The position numbers and the translations under genes were made by a program. The notes beneath the pieces are model-generated. The model saw nothing but the letters and a program-made list of their open reading frames with translations. It was not told where the DNA came from and did no database searches. From Elephas maximus indicus (lineage: Eukaryota; Chordata; Mammalia; Proboscidea; Elephantidae), in the NCBI RefSeq assembly GCF_024166365.1, contig NC_064836.1:36624833-36688832 (forward strand): a DNA stretch of 64,000 bases, read 5' to 3'. This document shows positions 43,099-54,232 of the stretch, piece after piece (position 1 is the first letter of the stretch; the number at the start of each line of letters is the position of its first letter).

Positions 43099-43928
43099 GA
43101 AGAAGAACGGGGCATCAGGATTGGAGGACGACTCATTAACAACCTGCGTTATGCAGATGACACAACCTTGCTTGCTGAAAGTGAAGAGGACTTGAAGCAC
43201 TTACTAATGAAGATCAAAGACCACAGCCTTCAGTATGGATTACACCTCAACATAAAGAAAACAAAAATCCTCACAACTGGACCAATGAGCAACATCATGA
43301 TAAATGGAGAAAAGATTGAAGTTGTCAAGGATTTCATTTTACTTGGATCCACAATCAACAGCCATGGAAGCAGCAGTCAGGAAATCAAAAGATGCATTGT
43401 ATTGGGTAAATCTGCTGCAAAGGACCTCTTCAAAGTGTTGAGGAGCAAAGAGATGTCACCCTGAAGACTAAGGTGTGCCTGACCCAAGCCATGGTATTTT
43501 CAATCAGATCATATGCATGTAAAAGCTGGACAATGAATGAGGAAGAGTGAAGAAGAGTTGACGCCTTTGAATAGTGGTGTTGGTGAAGGATATTGAATAT
43601 ACCATGGACTGCCAAAAGAATGAACAAATCTGTCTTGGAAGAAGTGCGGCCAGAATGCTCCTTAGAGGCAAGGATGGTGAGAATGCGTCTTATATACTTT
43701 GGACATGTTGTCAGGAGGGATGAGACCCTGGAGAAAGACATCATGCTTGGCAGAGTACAGGGTCAGCAGAAAAGAGGAAGACCCTCAACAAGGTGGATTG
43801 ACACAGTGGCTGCAACAATGAGCTCAAGCATAACAATGATTGTAAGGATGGCGCAGGACCGGGCAGTGTTTCCTTCTGTCGCGTATGAGTCAGAACCGAC
43901 TTGATGGCACCTAACAACAACGACAACA
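43099..43928 (+). mobile_element. RTE 3' part, well preserved, nested in L1
   Basis: 830 bp in sense. It opens in the RT palm with 'GIRIGGRLINN', then 'LRYADDTTLLAES', and ends at 'gcacctaacaacaacgacaa'. A 129-codon frame (43075-43464) stays open through the RT palm/thumb before a frame break. L1 sequence resumes at 43930 ('atcccgctgctctcctgctc') without an obvious duplication. Confidence 0.92.
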
Positions 43929-44529
43929 TCATCCCGCTGCTCTCCTGCTCTCTCGGGGGTTCTCTGTTGTGTTCCCTGTCAGAGAAGTCATCAGTAGTAG
44001 CCGGGCACCATCTAGTTCTTCTGGTTTCAGGATGATGTATTCTCTGGTTCATGTGGCCCTTTCTGTCTCTTGGGCTCGTAATCGCCTTGTGTCCTTGGTG
44101 TTCTTCATTCTCCTTTGATCCAGGTGGGTTGAGACCAATTGGTGCATCTTAGATGGCTGCTTGCCAGCTTCTAAGACCCCAGACGTCACTCTTCAAAGTA
44201 GGATGCAGAAAGTTTTCTGAATAGATTTTATTATGCCAATTGACTTAGATGTCTCCTGAAACCATGGTCCCCAGACCCCTGCCCCAGCTATGCTGGCGTT
44301 CAAAGCAAAGCATTCAGTTTATTCAGGAAACTTCTTTGCTTTTGGTTTAGTCCAATGGTGCTGACCTCCCCTGTATTGTGTGCTGTCTTTCCCTTTGCCT
44401 AAAGTAGTTCTTATCTACTATCTAATTAGTGAACGCCCCTCTCCTACCCTCCCTCCCTCTCCCTCCTCATAACCACAAAAGAATGTTTTCTTTTCAGTTT
44501 AAACTATTTCTCAAGTTCTTATAATAGTG

Positions 44530-45718
44530 GTCTTATACAATATTTGTCCTTTTGCACCTGGCTAATTTCACTCAGCATAATGCCTTCCAGGTTCCTCCAT
44601 GTTCTGAAATGTTTCACAGATTCCTCACTGTTCTTTATCCATGCGTAGTATTCCGTTGTGTGAATATACCATAGTTTATTTATCTATTCATCCATTGATG
44701 GGCACCTTGGTTGCTTCCATCTTTTTGCTATTGTAAACAGTGCTGCAATAAACATGGGTGTGCATATATCTGTTCCTGTAAAGGTTCTTATTTCTCTAGG
44801 ATATATTCCAAGGAGTGGGATTGCTGGGTCATATGATAGTTCTATTTCTAGCTTTTGAAGGAAGCGCCAAATCGATTTCCAAAGTGGTTGTACCATTTTA
44901 CATTCCCACCAGCAGTGTATAAGTGTTCCAGTCTCTCCACAGCCTCTGCAACCTTTATTATTTTGTGTTTTTTGGATTAATGCCAGCCTTGTTGGAGTGA
45001 GATGAAATCTCATTGTAGTTTTGATCTGCATTTCTCTAATGGCTAATGATCGTGAACTTTTCCTCATATATGTGTTAGCTACCTGAATGTCTTCTTTAGT
45101 GAAGAGTCTATTCATATCTTTTGCCCATTTTTTATTGGGTTATCTGTTTTTTTGCAGTTGATTTTTTGCAGTATCATGTAGATTTTAGAGATCAAGCCCT
45201 GATCAGAAATGTCATAGTAAAGTCTTTTGATGAGCATAAGTATTTAATTTTTATGAGCTCCCAATTATCTAGTTTATCTTCTTGTGTTTGTGCATTGCTA
45301 GTTATGGTATGTATTATATTTATGCCATGTATTAAGTTCCCTAGCATTGTCCTTATTTTTCTCTCATGATCTTTATCATTTTAGGTTTTACTTTTAGGTC
45401 TTTGATCCATTTTGAGTTAGTTTTGTGCATGGTGTGAGGTGTGAGTCCACATTCATTTTTTTACAGATGGGCATCCAGTTTTGCCAGTACCATTTGTTAA
45501 AAAGACTGTCTTCCCCATTTAAGGGGCTTTGGTCTTTTGTCAAAGATCAGCTGACTGTAGGTGGATGGATGGATTTAAGTCTGGTTTCTCAGTTCTGTTC
45601 CATTTGTCTATGTGTTCGTCATTGTTCCAGTACCAGGCTGTTTTGACTACCATGGCTACATAGTAGGTTCTGAATCAGGTAGTGTAAGGCCTCCTACTTT
45701 GTTCTTTTTCTTCAATAA
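44530..45718 (-). pseudogene. ORF2: L1 ORF2 C-terminal remnant
   Basis: A 143-codon open block (45115-44684) carries '[18 protein letters not shown]' (the zinc-knuckle-like motif) and the downstream '[19 protein letters not shown]'. The rest up to 45718 aligns with ORF2 of the young L1 but is broken by stops and indels. No endonuclease region remains. Confidence 0.85.
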
Positions 45719-45721
45719 CAT

Positions 45722-45958
45722 TATGCTCTTTTAAGGACTATCTATAAAAGATCAAAGTGACAATAGCAACTCAAAAGACTAGATAGGAACCTTAGGGGGA
45801 CAGTGAATTTATCTTAATAGAGGAGGAACAACTCAGAAAAGGAGTGTGAGAATGGGTGCACAATTCAAAGAATGTACTCAATATCACTGAATTGGACATG
45901 TAGAAACCGTTGAATTGATGTATGTTTTGCTGTGTATATTCTCAACAATAACAACAAA
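45722..45958 (+). mobile_element. Older L1 3' end, sense
   Basis: 'gaatgtactcaatatcactg', 'aattggacatgtagaaaccg' and 'gtttt', 'gctgtgtatattctcaacaa', ending in an A/C-rich tail, resemble L1 3' termini. It directly abuts the truncated L1 on the other strand. Confidence 0.55.
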
Positions 45959-46599
45959 AACCAGTAGGTAACATCTAGTGTAGGCTGCATTTTGCTTCAA
46001 ATTGACATTTTTGAATTCAGTGGTTTCTGCACTACATTTTCATTTCTCTAAAACATGATGACTGGTGTTTTTTTTTTTTTTAGCTTCCTTAAAATAGAGG
46101 AAAATGCCATGTTACACATTTCACAAGTCACAATGTTGCACATTTTGCAAGGAAAATGGCATGTGGCATAATGGAATGGATAAAACTAAAAATAAATCAA
46201 CTCTACAGGGTCAAATAGATCTACCACATGAAAGCTACACATATGACAGGATTTTGATGCATGAACTGAAAAAATGTACGTGTGTCAACAAATCTTTTTA
46301 TCCATGTAAAATTTGAGCATTTGAAAAATATGCATTCATCATTTGTAATTTCTGGTTGAAGAGCTCTTGTAACAAAAATAAAGTCAGTTAAAAATCATAA
46401 TAAAAACACTTGTTCCCAAGCTCCAGCAAGGCTACTTTTTATTCCTTACAGTTGCCTTTCTTCCTGGTTCATATGTTTGCAAACCTAAAATTCTATGAAA
46501 AATATGTTTTGGCTAATAATATATTACAAATATTTTCATGTTTCAATAATGATTTCATAAACATCATTTTTAAATTACAAAAACTTTAAAACTCCTTTA
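45959..46599. other. Unique sequence
   Basis: No recognised gene or repeat; a T-run lies near 46070-46081. Confidence 0.45.
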
Positions 46600-47240
46600 A
46601 AGGTAAGAGGAAATAGAAAAAAAATGAAACGCCCATAATTCCACTATCCTAAAACAATCACCTCACGTGCAAGCAAAAGCTGGACAATGAAAGGAAAACC
46701 AAAGAAGAATTGATGTCTTTGAATTATGGTGTTGGTGAAGAATACTGAATATAACATGGACTGCCAGAAGAACAAACAAACCTGCCTTGGGAGAAGTACA
46801 GCCAGAATGCTCATTAGAAGTAAAGATGGCAAGACTATGTCTCCCATACTTTGGATATGTTACCAAGAGGGATCAGTCCCTGGAGGACATCATACTGGGT
46901 AAAGTGGAGGGTCAGCAAAAAAGAGGAAGACCTTCAACAAGATGGATTGACACAGTGGCTGCTAAAACGGGCTCGAGCATAGCAACCATTGTGAAGATGG
47001 CACAGGACTGGACAGTGTTTTTTTCTGCTGTGTGTAGGGTCGCTATGAGTCAGTACCGACTTGACGACACTTACAACAAAACAACAGTTATAGCTACTTG
47101 ATATTTTCTCAAAACCTTCAGTCTGTCCTCCGCATATATACGTTTTGAAAAAGCAATTATTTTTTAAAAAATATATATAACATAGTTTGGTTTTTTTTCC
47201 TTCCATTTGGTGTTATGCAAATAGTGGTCTAAAAATAAGC
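46600..47240 (+). mobile_element. Probable L1M remnant hosting an RTE
   Basis: 'aacgcccataattccactat' before and 'ttccttccatttggtgttat' after the RTE resemble an old L1M 3' region. Diverged and tentative. Confidence 0.4.
46660..47085 (+). mobile_element. RTE 3' fragment
   Basis: 'acgtgcaagcaaaagctgga', 'catggactgccagaagaaca', 'gaggaagaccttcaacaaga', end 'gactt', 'gacgacacttacaacaaaac'. Confidence 0.9.
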
Positions 47241-48712
47241 ATACCAATTTTTTTCCCAGAATTGTAGAGGTTTTCTCTTATACTCATTGTCATTGATTTT
47301 TTGGGGCCCAGGGTTTAGATTTTCCTTATTATGTTGGCAAAAATGTAACTTCATTATTGCTTTTATTTCCATTTGTGTGATTATTACTGATACCGAATAT
47401 ATCCCACAAGTTTGTTTTAACACATATTCCTTGCTTTGTATGAATTCCTTTATATATGAGAACTTAGAAATTTCTTGTTAATTTCTGTGATTCTTTTTTA
47501 TATTGATAAAATATTAACTTAATGGCAACATTTTAAACCTAAGTATTTCATACATATATCATGTTTGGGTTGGTATTTCAAGAATAATGACTTTCTAAAA
47601 TATTTATAAGAGAAAGTATTTTAAACTTCGAAGGATTTTTTTTTTGTCTTCTTTGACACCCATCTTCCCAAAATGAAGACTGGTTGAACTATTATCTATA
47701 ATGGGTGCCATTGATTCTCTGTGATTGAGCTTAACTTAATTCATGATTTTATTATTTTAAAGTGTTTTTTTTTTTTTATTTTATATCACAGATGGATAAT
47801 CATTTGTGAGATTTTTCCAGATGAATATTTTATGGAGTGTAGTGGCACTATAGGTGCTGGGCTAGACCATTTCTATCTAGGTTTCAAATTTTTATGACAT
47901 TTCAAGTCCATTTCTAACTTAAAGAGAATGAGATATTGCAAAGACTTCAAATTCACAGTGTGCCTGAGGCAAAGATGGTACTGTATTCAGCTGGTACTAT
48001 TATTATATGGTAGGCAAAGCTAAAAATTGAAAGTTATATTCTTTAAATAGTATATTAAAATCTGTCTTGAGGAAAAAAAAAGTTGATGGGGAAAGGAACT
48101 TTGCTATCTTCTGTCTACTAAGTCCTTACAAAATACAAGTAATTTCATTATGAGCCATCTGAGTCAAAATTACCTAATCTCGTCTTTAGGTTTGAGGGAA
48201 AACTTTATATGTGCTTTTTCCTTTTTTAACAGTCATGAGTATAGATAGTAAAACCTGATCTTTAAACCTCCGCATTTCAAAGAAAGAAAAATCAAATTTT
48301 AAAACTTTTCTTAAATGTGCACTTAAATTAAATAATATAATCAATTTATGGAAAAATCGTAATTTTTCGTTTTGAACCCAAAGTTTTAGAATATTTGGGG
48401 CATCAAGAGAATCTTACAAATTGTTGGTTGAGTATCATAAAGAACTATTTTTAAGATATTGGAACATCTCCATAAATTTACTCACCTGCATTCCCACTTT
48501 CCTCATTACCGAACATATACTTCAAAATACAGTGTACTTTAGAGGTGATTGGCTTATTCTTTCCTGTGGTGACCAGTTCACTGCTGTAGAGCCTGGAGTT
48601 TTAGAGTCTCATATGAGTTCTTTTTGGTCTGCACCGTCCCTGTCTCAGGTTCATAGTTTGTTCAACCACACAGCCCTCTGTACAACAGAAATCTGCAAGG
48701 TCTAGCCTGTTT
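47241..48712. other. AT-rich unique sequence
   Basis: About 1.47 kb with no recognised gene or repeat. The longest frame (94 codons at 48421) has no motif. Confidence 0.5.
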
Positions 48713-48914
48713 TTGTTAGTTGCCATCTAGTCAATTCTGTCTCATGACAACCCCACATGTGCAGAGTAGAAATGTTCCATAGGGTTTTCAAGACTGTGAC
48801 ATTTTGGAAGCAGATTGCCAGACCTGTTTTCCAAGGCACTTCTGGGTGGATTTGAATCACCAATCTCTCAGCTAGTAGTTGAGCACTCAACTGTTTGCAC
48901 TGCTCAGGGACTCC
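48713..48914 (-). mobile_element. Afro SINE, long-body type
   Basis: 'tgccatctagtcaattctgt', 'gttccatagggttttcaaga', 'ttctgggtggatttgaatca', head 'gcactgctcagggactcc'. Confidence 0.88.
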
Positions 48915-49734
48915 ACATCCACTCTACAAATATACAATTTGATTTTCAGGTCCACTCCTAATCCTTATTTGTTAAGTCGGTGCACTATTTATCAGTAAAT
49001 TCTGGAAGCACTGTAACCACTAACATCCCTGTCAGCTTCTTACTGATATCCCTTTTCCTTCCCCAAAAGCTCAGTTTAATTGAACACAGCTGGCCTGAAG
49101 GTAAAAGACTCTGAATCGCATCAGTAATCTTTCTTTACCATGTAATCCTCATGCAGCGTGATAAAATCCACTTCATACATTTTGTCTATTTAAGTATTTT
49201 ATCCCCCAGAGGCTTAATTTTTCTCCAAGAGAGAAGTTGCTCTTTTGCTCTTCAATTATATATATAGATAAGGTGTGTTTTAGCTTCCCGGGGTGGTATT
49301 ACATCTTTAGAGCGTCGATGTCTACAATTGATTCTCTATATACCTGAAGTGCTGAGACATTACTGGGCATTACATATGAAAACAAATATGTTGCAGGAGT
49401 AACAGCCTCCAAATTTACAGCTTGTTCTTGCATTCTGAAAAATGAGATGATATTTTCATTGCAATATTAAAATAGAATTTATTAATTTCCACATTTGTCA
49501 AAGTTTATTGAGTTTGTATCAAGCATTGTGCAAATAGTGGAAGTACAAGAATTTTCATTGGATACCTTCCTTAAGGTAACTTAAAATCTATTGATCTCAT
49601 TAATACCTTTTTGTCAGTGTTTATTTACAGAATAACGAGAGGTTAAATGGATGATGATGAAATGCATCATTTTACATTGTGACATTTCACTAATGAATTA
49701 AAAATAGCTATCTACTGGACTAAATATATTCACA
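48915..49734. other. Unique sequence
   Basis: No recognised gene; 49490-49600 may be a very old MIR/L2-like trace. Confidence 0.4.
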
Positions 49735-49784
49735 CATTTACTTATTTATTCAACAAGTTGAAGCATTTACTTTGTGCCAGGCCA

Positions 49785-50240
49785 CTTTGATGACTAAAGT
49801 ACCTCTGACCCAAACCATGGTCTTTTCAATCACCTCATATTGCTGCAAAAGTTGGATGATGAAAAAGGAAAAGAGAAGAAGAATTGATGCATTCGAACTG
49901 TGGTATTGATGAAGAATATTGAATATATACTGTAGAATGCTGAGAGAATAAATAAATCAGCCTTAGAAGAAATACAACCAGAATGTTCCCTAGAAGTGAG
50001 GATGGCGAGACTTCAAATCAGTTACTTTGGACATGTCATCAGAAAGATCAATTGGTAGAAAAGGGAATCATATTTGGCAGGGGCCAACAAAATCCCTCAG
50101 TGAGCTAGACAGACACACTAGCCACAAAAATGGACTCAAACAACCATCATGAAGATGGCACACTATCGGACAGTTTTTGTTCTGTTATATATAAGATCTC
50201 CATGTGTCGGAGCTGACTTGGTGGCAGCCAACAACAACAG
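49785..50240 (+). mobile_element. RTE 3' fragment, diverged
   Basis: 'ctgacccaaaccatggtctt', 'gaagaattgatgcattcgaa', 'tactttggacatgtcatcag', end 'ttggtggcagccaacaacaa'. It is more decayed than other copies. Confidence 0.85.
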
Positions 50241-50261
50241 GCCTTATATTAGGCACTAAAA

Positions 50262-50478
50262 TGAGCCCTGGGAGCATAGTGGTTAAACTGCTCAGCTGCT
50301 AACTGAAAGGTTGGCAGTTTGAACCCACCAGCAGCTCTGCAGGGAAAAAGATGTGGCAGTCTGCTCCCCTAAAGATTACAGCCTTGGAAAGCCTATGGGA
50401 CAGTTCTACTCTGTCCTATAGCATTGCCATGAGTCCAAATCTCAACTGGACAGCAGTCGGTTTTTTTTTTTTTTTTTT
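50262..50478 (+). mobile_element. Afro SINE
   Basis: 'gagccctgggagcatagtgg', 'gctcagctgctaactgaaag', B-box region 'ggcagtttgaacccaccagc', 'aagatgtggcagtctgctcc', end 'caactggacagcagtcgg' plus T18. Confidence 0.93.
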
Positions 50479-50599
50479 AAATAATAACCACTAGTGCTAT
50501 ATCAGTAAACAAAATGGATAAAAGTCTTATATACTTTGGGGAAAAGACAGACAAAAGAAATCTAATAAATACATACTTTACATTTAAAGGTATGGAAAT

Positions 50600-51045
50600 C
50601 CTGGATGAGTGCCACTCACATCTTCCTTCGAGAGAAACCCTGCTGTGAGGAGGACAGTCAGTTTATAGCTTCCAGAAATAGTGCCCTTGTAATCTGCCTC
50701 CACGTTGGAGCCAAGGCTTGGCAGCTCCCGTCAATGAGTGGGCAGTCCTGGGGAACAGGGTGCATCCATTTCAACTCAACCCACGACTCCTTTAACAGGT
50801 AATCTTTGTTCTGGAACTTTTTGTTGGGCTGGTTGAGGACTTCCCAGAGTTGCACTTTAGTCCAAGGCTTTTCTTCCTCAATCCCCCCTCATAGCCTCTC
50901 TCCGTTCATAGGTGTCAGGCCTACATTGCAGTCTGAAAGCTTTTCCTACTTACTTTCTTTCCTCTCCCCTTTATCTTTCATAGGCAACACTTCAAACAAA
51001 CATCTTGGTGCCTGCTTCCAGGAATACCTGAACTAATACAGATGA
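50600..51045 (+). mobile_element. Possible old LTR
   Basis: 'accctgctgtgaggaggaca', 'tgcatccatttcaactcaac', 'ctacattgcagtctgaaagc' and the end 'gaatacctgaactaatacag' recall an ERVL-type LTR, but I cannot fix the family or the left boundary. Small frames here are incidental. Confidence 0.4.
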
Positions 51046-51224
51046 TGATAAATACAGTAGGAAAAGAAAAAAAAAAAAAGAGAAAGAAAGAATGCAGAGT
51101 GGTGGGGGGATGGTTTGAAGTATGGGCAAGGAGAAATTAGCAATTGTAAAGCATGGTATGGAAAGAGAGGTCTTACTGGGGGATTGACTTTTGGACAAAG
51201 ACCTGAAGGTAGAAGGATATTCTA

Positions 51225-51660
51225 CCATTCGTCTGCAAGTTTGGCAGATGGGTAGTTTACATGTTACTGTGATGCTGAAAGCTATGCTACAGGTATTTTA
51301 AATACCATCAGGGTCACCCACGTGGATGGGTTTCAGCAGAACTTCCAGACTGAGACAGACCAGTAAGAAAGGTCTAGTGATCTACTTCCAAAAAGTAGCC
51401 AATGAAAACTTTACAACTCACCACAGAACATTGTCTGATTCACTTGCTTTGGACATGTCATCAGGAGGGACCAATCACTGGAGGGGGACATCATGTTTGC
51501 TGAAGTAGAGAGCCAGTGAGGTGTGAGGGACACCCTCGGTGAGATGGATTGGCATAACGGTACAAACATGCTAGTGACAGCGAAGATGATGCAGAACTGG
51601 GCAATATTTAATTCTGTCGTGCATAGGGTTGCCATGAATCAGAATTGACTTGATAGCAGC
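51225..51660 (+). mobile_element. Internally deleted RTE (5' end joined to 3' end)
   Basis: The first 235 bp match the RTE 5' region ('gttactgtgatgctgaaagc', 'atcagggtcacccacgtgga', 'ccaatgaaaactttac', 'gaacattgtctgatt'). Then it jumps at about 51460 into the 3' region ('ctttggacatgtcatcagga'), ending 'aattgacttgatagcagcca'. Roughly 2.5 kb of coding sequence is absent. Confidence 0.78.
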
Positions 51661-51689
51661 CATATTTCTATTTCTCTATATCTTTCTCA

Positions 51690-52435
51690 CTAACAACCTG
51701 CAATATGCAGATGACACAACCTTGCTTGCTGAAAGAGTAGAGGACTTGAAACACTTACCAATGAAAATCAAAGACCACAGCCTTCAGCCTGGTTTACACC
51801 TCAACATAAATGAAAATGGAGAAAATATTGAAATTGTAAAGGGTTTCATTTTACTTGGAGTCATAATCAACGCCCATGGAAGCCGCAGTCAAGAAACCAA
51901 AAGATGCATTGCATTAGGCAAATCTGCTGCAAAAGACCTCTTCGAAATGTTAAAAAGCGAAGATGTCACTTCAAGGACTGAGATGCGCCTGACCCAAATC
52001 ATGGTGCTTTCAATCACCTCATATGCATGTGAAAGCTGGACAGTGACTAAGAAAGAACGAAGAAGAATTGATGCCTTTGAATTATGGTGTTGTTGAAGAA
52101 TATGGAGTATATCATGGACTGCCAAAAGAATGAACAAACCTGTCTCGGAAGAAGTACAGCCAGAATGCTCATTAGAAGCAATGATGGCAAGACTTCATCT
52201 CATATGCTTTGGACGTATTATCAGGCAGGACCAGTCCCTGGGAAAAGACATCATGCTTGGTAAAGTAGAGGGTCAGTGAAAAAGAGGAAGACCCTCAGTG
52301 AGATGGATTGACAACAGTGGCTACAACAATGGGCTCAAGTATAACAATTGTGAGGGTGGCACAGGACTGAGCAGTGTTTCATTCTTTTGTAGATAGGGTC
52401 ACTATAAGTAAGAGCCAACTTGACAGCACCTAACA
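51690..52435 (+). mobile_element. RTE 3' part
   Basis: It opens in the RT with 'NNLQYADDTTLLAE', runs through 'ttttacttggagtcataatc' and 'aagaagaattgatgcctttg', and ends 'acttgacagcacctaaca'. A 148-codon frame (51650-52096) is open across a small deletion near 51805. It follows the previous RTE derivative tail to head. Confidence 0.9.
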
Positions 52436-52437
52436 TT

Positions 52438-52512
52438 TATCTCTCTCTTTCTCTGTCTCTCTCTATCTACCTACCTACCTACCTACCTATCTATCTATCT
52501 GTATCTATGTAG
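52438..52512. repeat. CTCT/CTAC/CTAT microsatellite
   Basis: (CT)n-rich then (CTAC)5 and (CTAT)3, directly after the RTE 3' end; probably seeded by its tail. Confidence 0.9.
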
Positions 52513-52734
52513 ACATTTAGACAGAGGGAACAACTAGTAAAAGGCCCTTAGTGAGACTGAATTGTAGTAGTCTTCTCTTCAAAAGAGATGTAGTACTACC
52601 CTGGGAAGGTGTGTGAGGTCCATGTGCAGACTTACGGTGATGGAAGGAGGCAACAAGCTCTTCGCTGATCATCCCAAAAGTCTTGATTGAAGAAGGATGA
52701 TTTCATAAGTTCTCACAATGATATGGAAGCCACC
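52513..52734. other. Unique sequence
   Basis: No recognised gene or repeat. Confidence 0.45.
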
Positions 52735-53219
52735 TGTCTTAGTAATCTAATGCTGCTAAAACAGAAATACTGCAAGTGGATGGCTTTAACAAAGAGAAGT
52801 TTATTTCTTCATAGTAAAGTAGGCTAAAAGTCCAAATTCAGGGCGTCAGCTCCACAGAAAGGCTTTCTCTCTCTCTGTTGACCTTCTTATCAGTTTTTCC
52901 CCAGACTAGGAGCTTCTCTGCGCAGGGACCCAGGGTCCAAAGGATGCGCTCTGCTCCCAGCACTGCTTTCTTGGTGGTATGAGGTCCCCCCTGTTTCTCT
53001 GCTTGTTTCTTTCTTTTATATTTCAAGAGATTGCCTCAAGACACAATCAAATCTTGTAGATTGAGTCCTGCCTCACTAACACAACTGCTGCCCATCCTCC
53101 CTCATTAACATCATAGAAGCAGGATTTACAACATACAGGAAAATTATACAATACTGGGAATCATGGCCCAGCCAACTTGATACACACATTTTTGGGGGAA
53201 CATAATTCAATCCCTGACA
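52735..53219 (-). mobile_element. Solo LTR, MaLR/ERVL-like, with perfect TSD
   Basis: 485 bp, TG...CA, flanked by 'ccacc' at 52730-52734 and 53220-53224. In sense it begins TGTCAGGGATTGAATTATG and carries AATAAA (plus-strand TTTATT 52800-52805) about 65 bp before its end. It is the same family as 4476-4987, sharing 'GTGTGTATCAA' and 'CCATCCA' near the ends. No internal viral genes. Confidence 0.88.
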
Positions 53220-53224
53220 CCACC

Positions 53225-54232
53225 CTTGACAAGCTGTGCTGTTAGAATGGTGCTCCTGTCTATCATGAAATGTTTTAATGCAGTCGAGACTGCAGGAAGG
53301 AAACAAGCCAGCAGAAGTGGCTTTTCGTAGATTTTTGTAAGGTGAACAGTTGTCCTAGAAGAAATTAAAGTTGGAATAAAACTCTCTAGTGGTTCTCAAG
53401 CACTTCTGAGCATAACTGATAGAAAATATGATGTAATAGTTGTAAATAATAGAAACAGTATGCATTATTAAAATAGCATACATATACATTGTATATTTAC
53501 TCTGCATTTTGGTTCATCTTTTATGGATATTATTGTACATTTCTTTAAGAATAATGTGTTGAAGTTTTTCTGTTTCATCACATTATTAAAAAAATACAAA
53601 ACAAAAACAAACTGCTAGATTAGTTTGTGGCTCAGGATTAATACACTCTAAGGCAAATTATTCTCAAATCTCTGGCAAATCAGTTAAAATGCGCCCTTGA
53701 GAAAGAGCAAAAAGTAAAAGTGCCATGTTTTCCTCTAGTTTGAAATAAAAAACCCAAACAAAGTTAAGGAAATATACAGGGCAGAGATGGAAAGTGTGAT
53801 AAGATAAATGATGTTAAATAATTCCTAAAGGTAAGCTTGCCAGCTCTATCTCTCTTAGTACAAAAAGGCTGGCTTGGGAGACATTAGTCATCAAATGAAA
53901 AGTGCTAATAGCAGGAAGGAGGAGACCAACATACATACAAGAGGTGGAGTGGATGGGACAAATACTTGGAATGAGGTAGGTGTGTAATGAAGAGATGGGT
54001 AATGCATCATAAGCCCTGCAAATGTAAAAATGGACACCGAGACTAAGGCTGAAGGAAGGAGCATAATAAATTTGAATTCCCAAAGTACCTAAAAATGAAC
54101 CAGAGGGCACGTATCCTCAGCATACTTTTCAATCCTGGAACTTCCTTCTTGAAGGACTGGTCTGTCAGAACAGACTCCAGAAGTCAAATGATATACCTCC
54201 TCCCAAGACAGAGTGGTGCAGTCCGGATTGGC
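53225..54232. other. Unique sequence
   Basis: About 1 kb with no recognised gene or repeat. The 98-codon frame at 53814-54110 has no motif. Confidence 0.45.

Larger units (their letters stand above)
42668..45718 (-). mobile_element. Older 5'-truncated L1 with nested RTE
   Basis: A-tail as T13 at 42668-42680, then 'aaataatttttattgtggtt' and a 3'UTR collinear with the young L1, including the C-rich tract at about 44440-44472. RTE 43099-43928 is inserted in the 3'UTR. Truncation is near 45718, within the ORF2 reverse-transcriptase end. No clear target duplication was found. Confidence 0.88.
49735..50580 (-). mobile_element. L2 3' end carrying two nested insertions
   Basis: 'tatttattcaacaagttgaa', 'tactttgtgccaggcc' before the RTE, 'ccttatattaggcactaaaa' between the insertions and 'gctatatcagtaaacaaaat' after the SINE follow the antisense L2 tail. 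'aggcc' repeats on both sides of the RTE. Confidence 0.65.

Noticed and set aside
50600-51045. Host exon around a 65-codon frame
   Set aside because: The layout and terminal sequence look more like an old LTR, and no conserved protein is recognised.
53385-53420. Possible MER5-type DNA transposon end ('tagtggttctcaagcac')
   Set aside because: Match too short, and the second terminal inverted repeat was not found.
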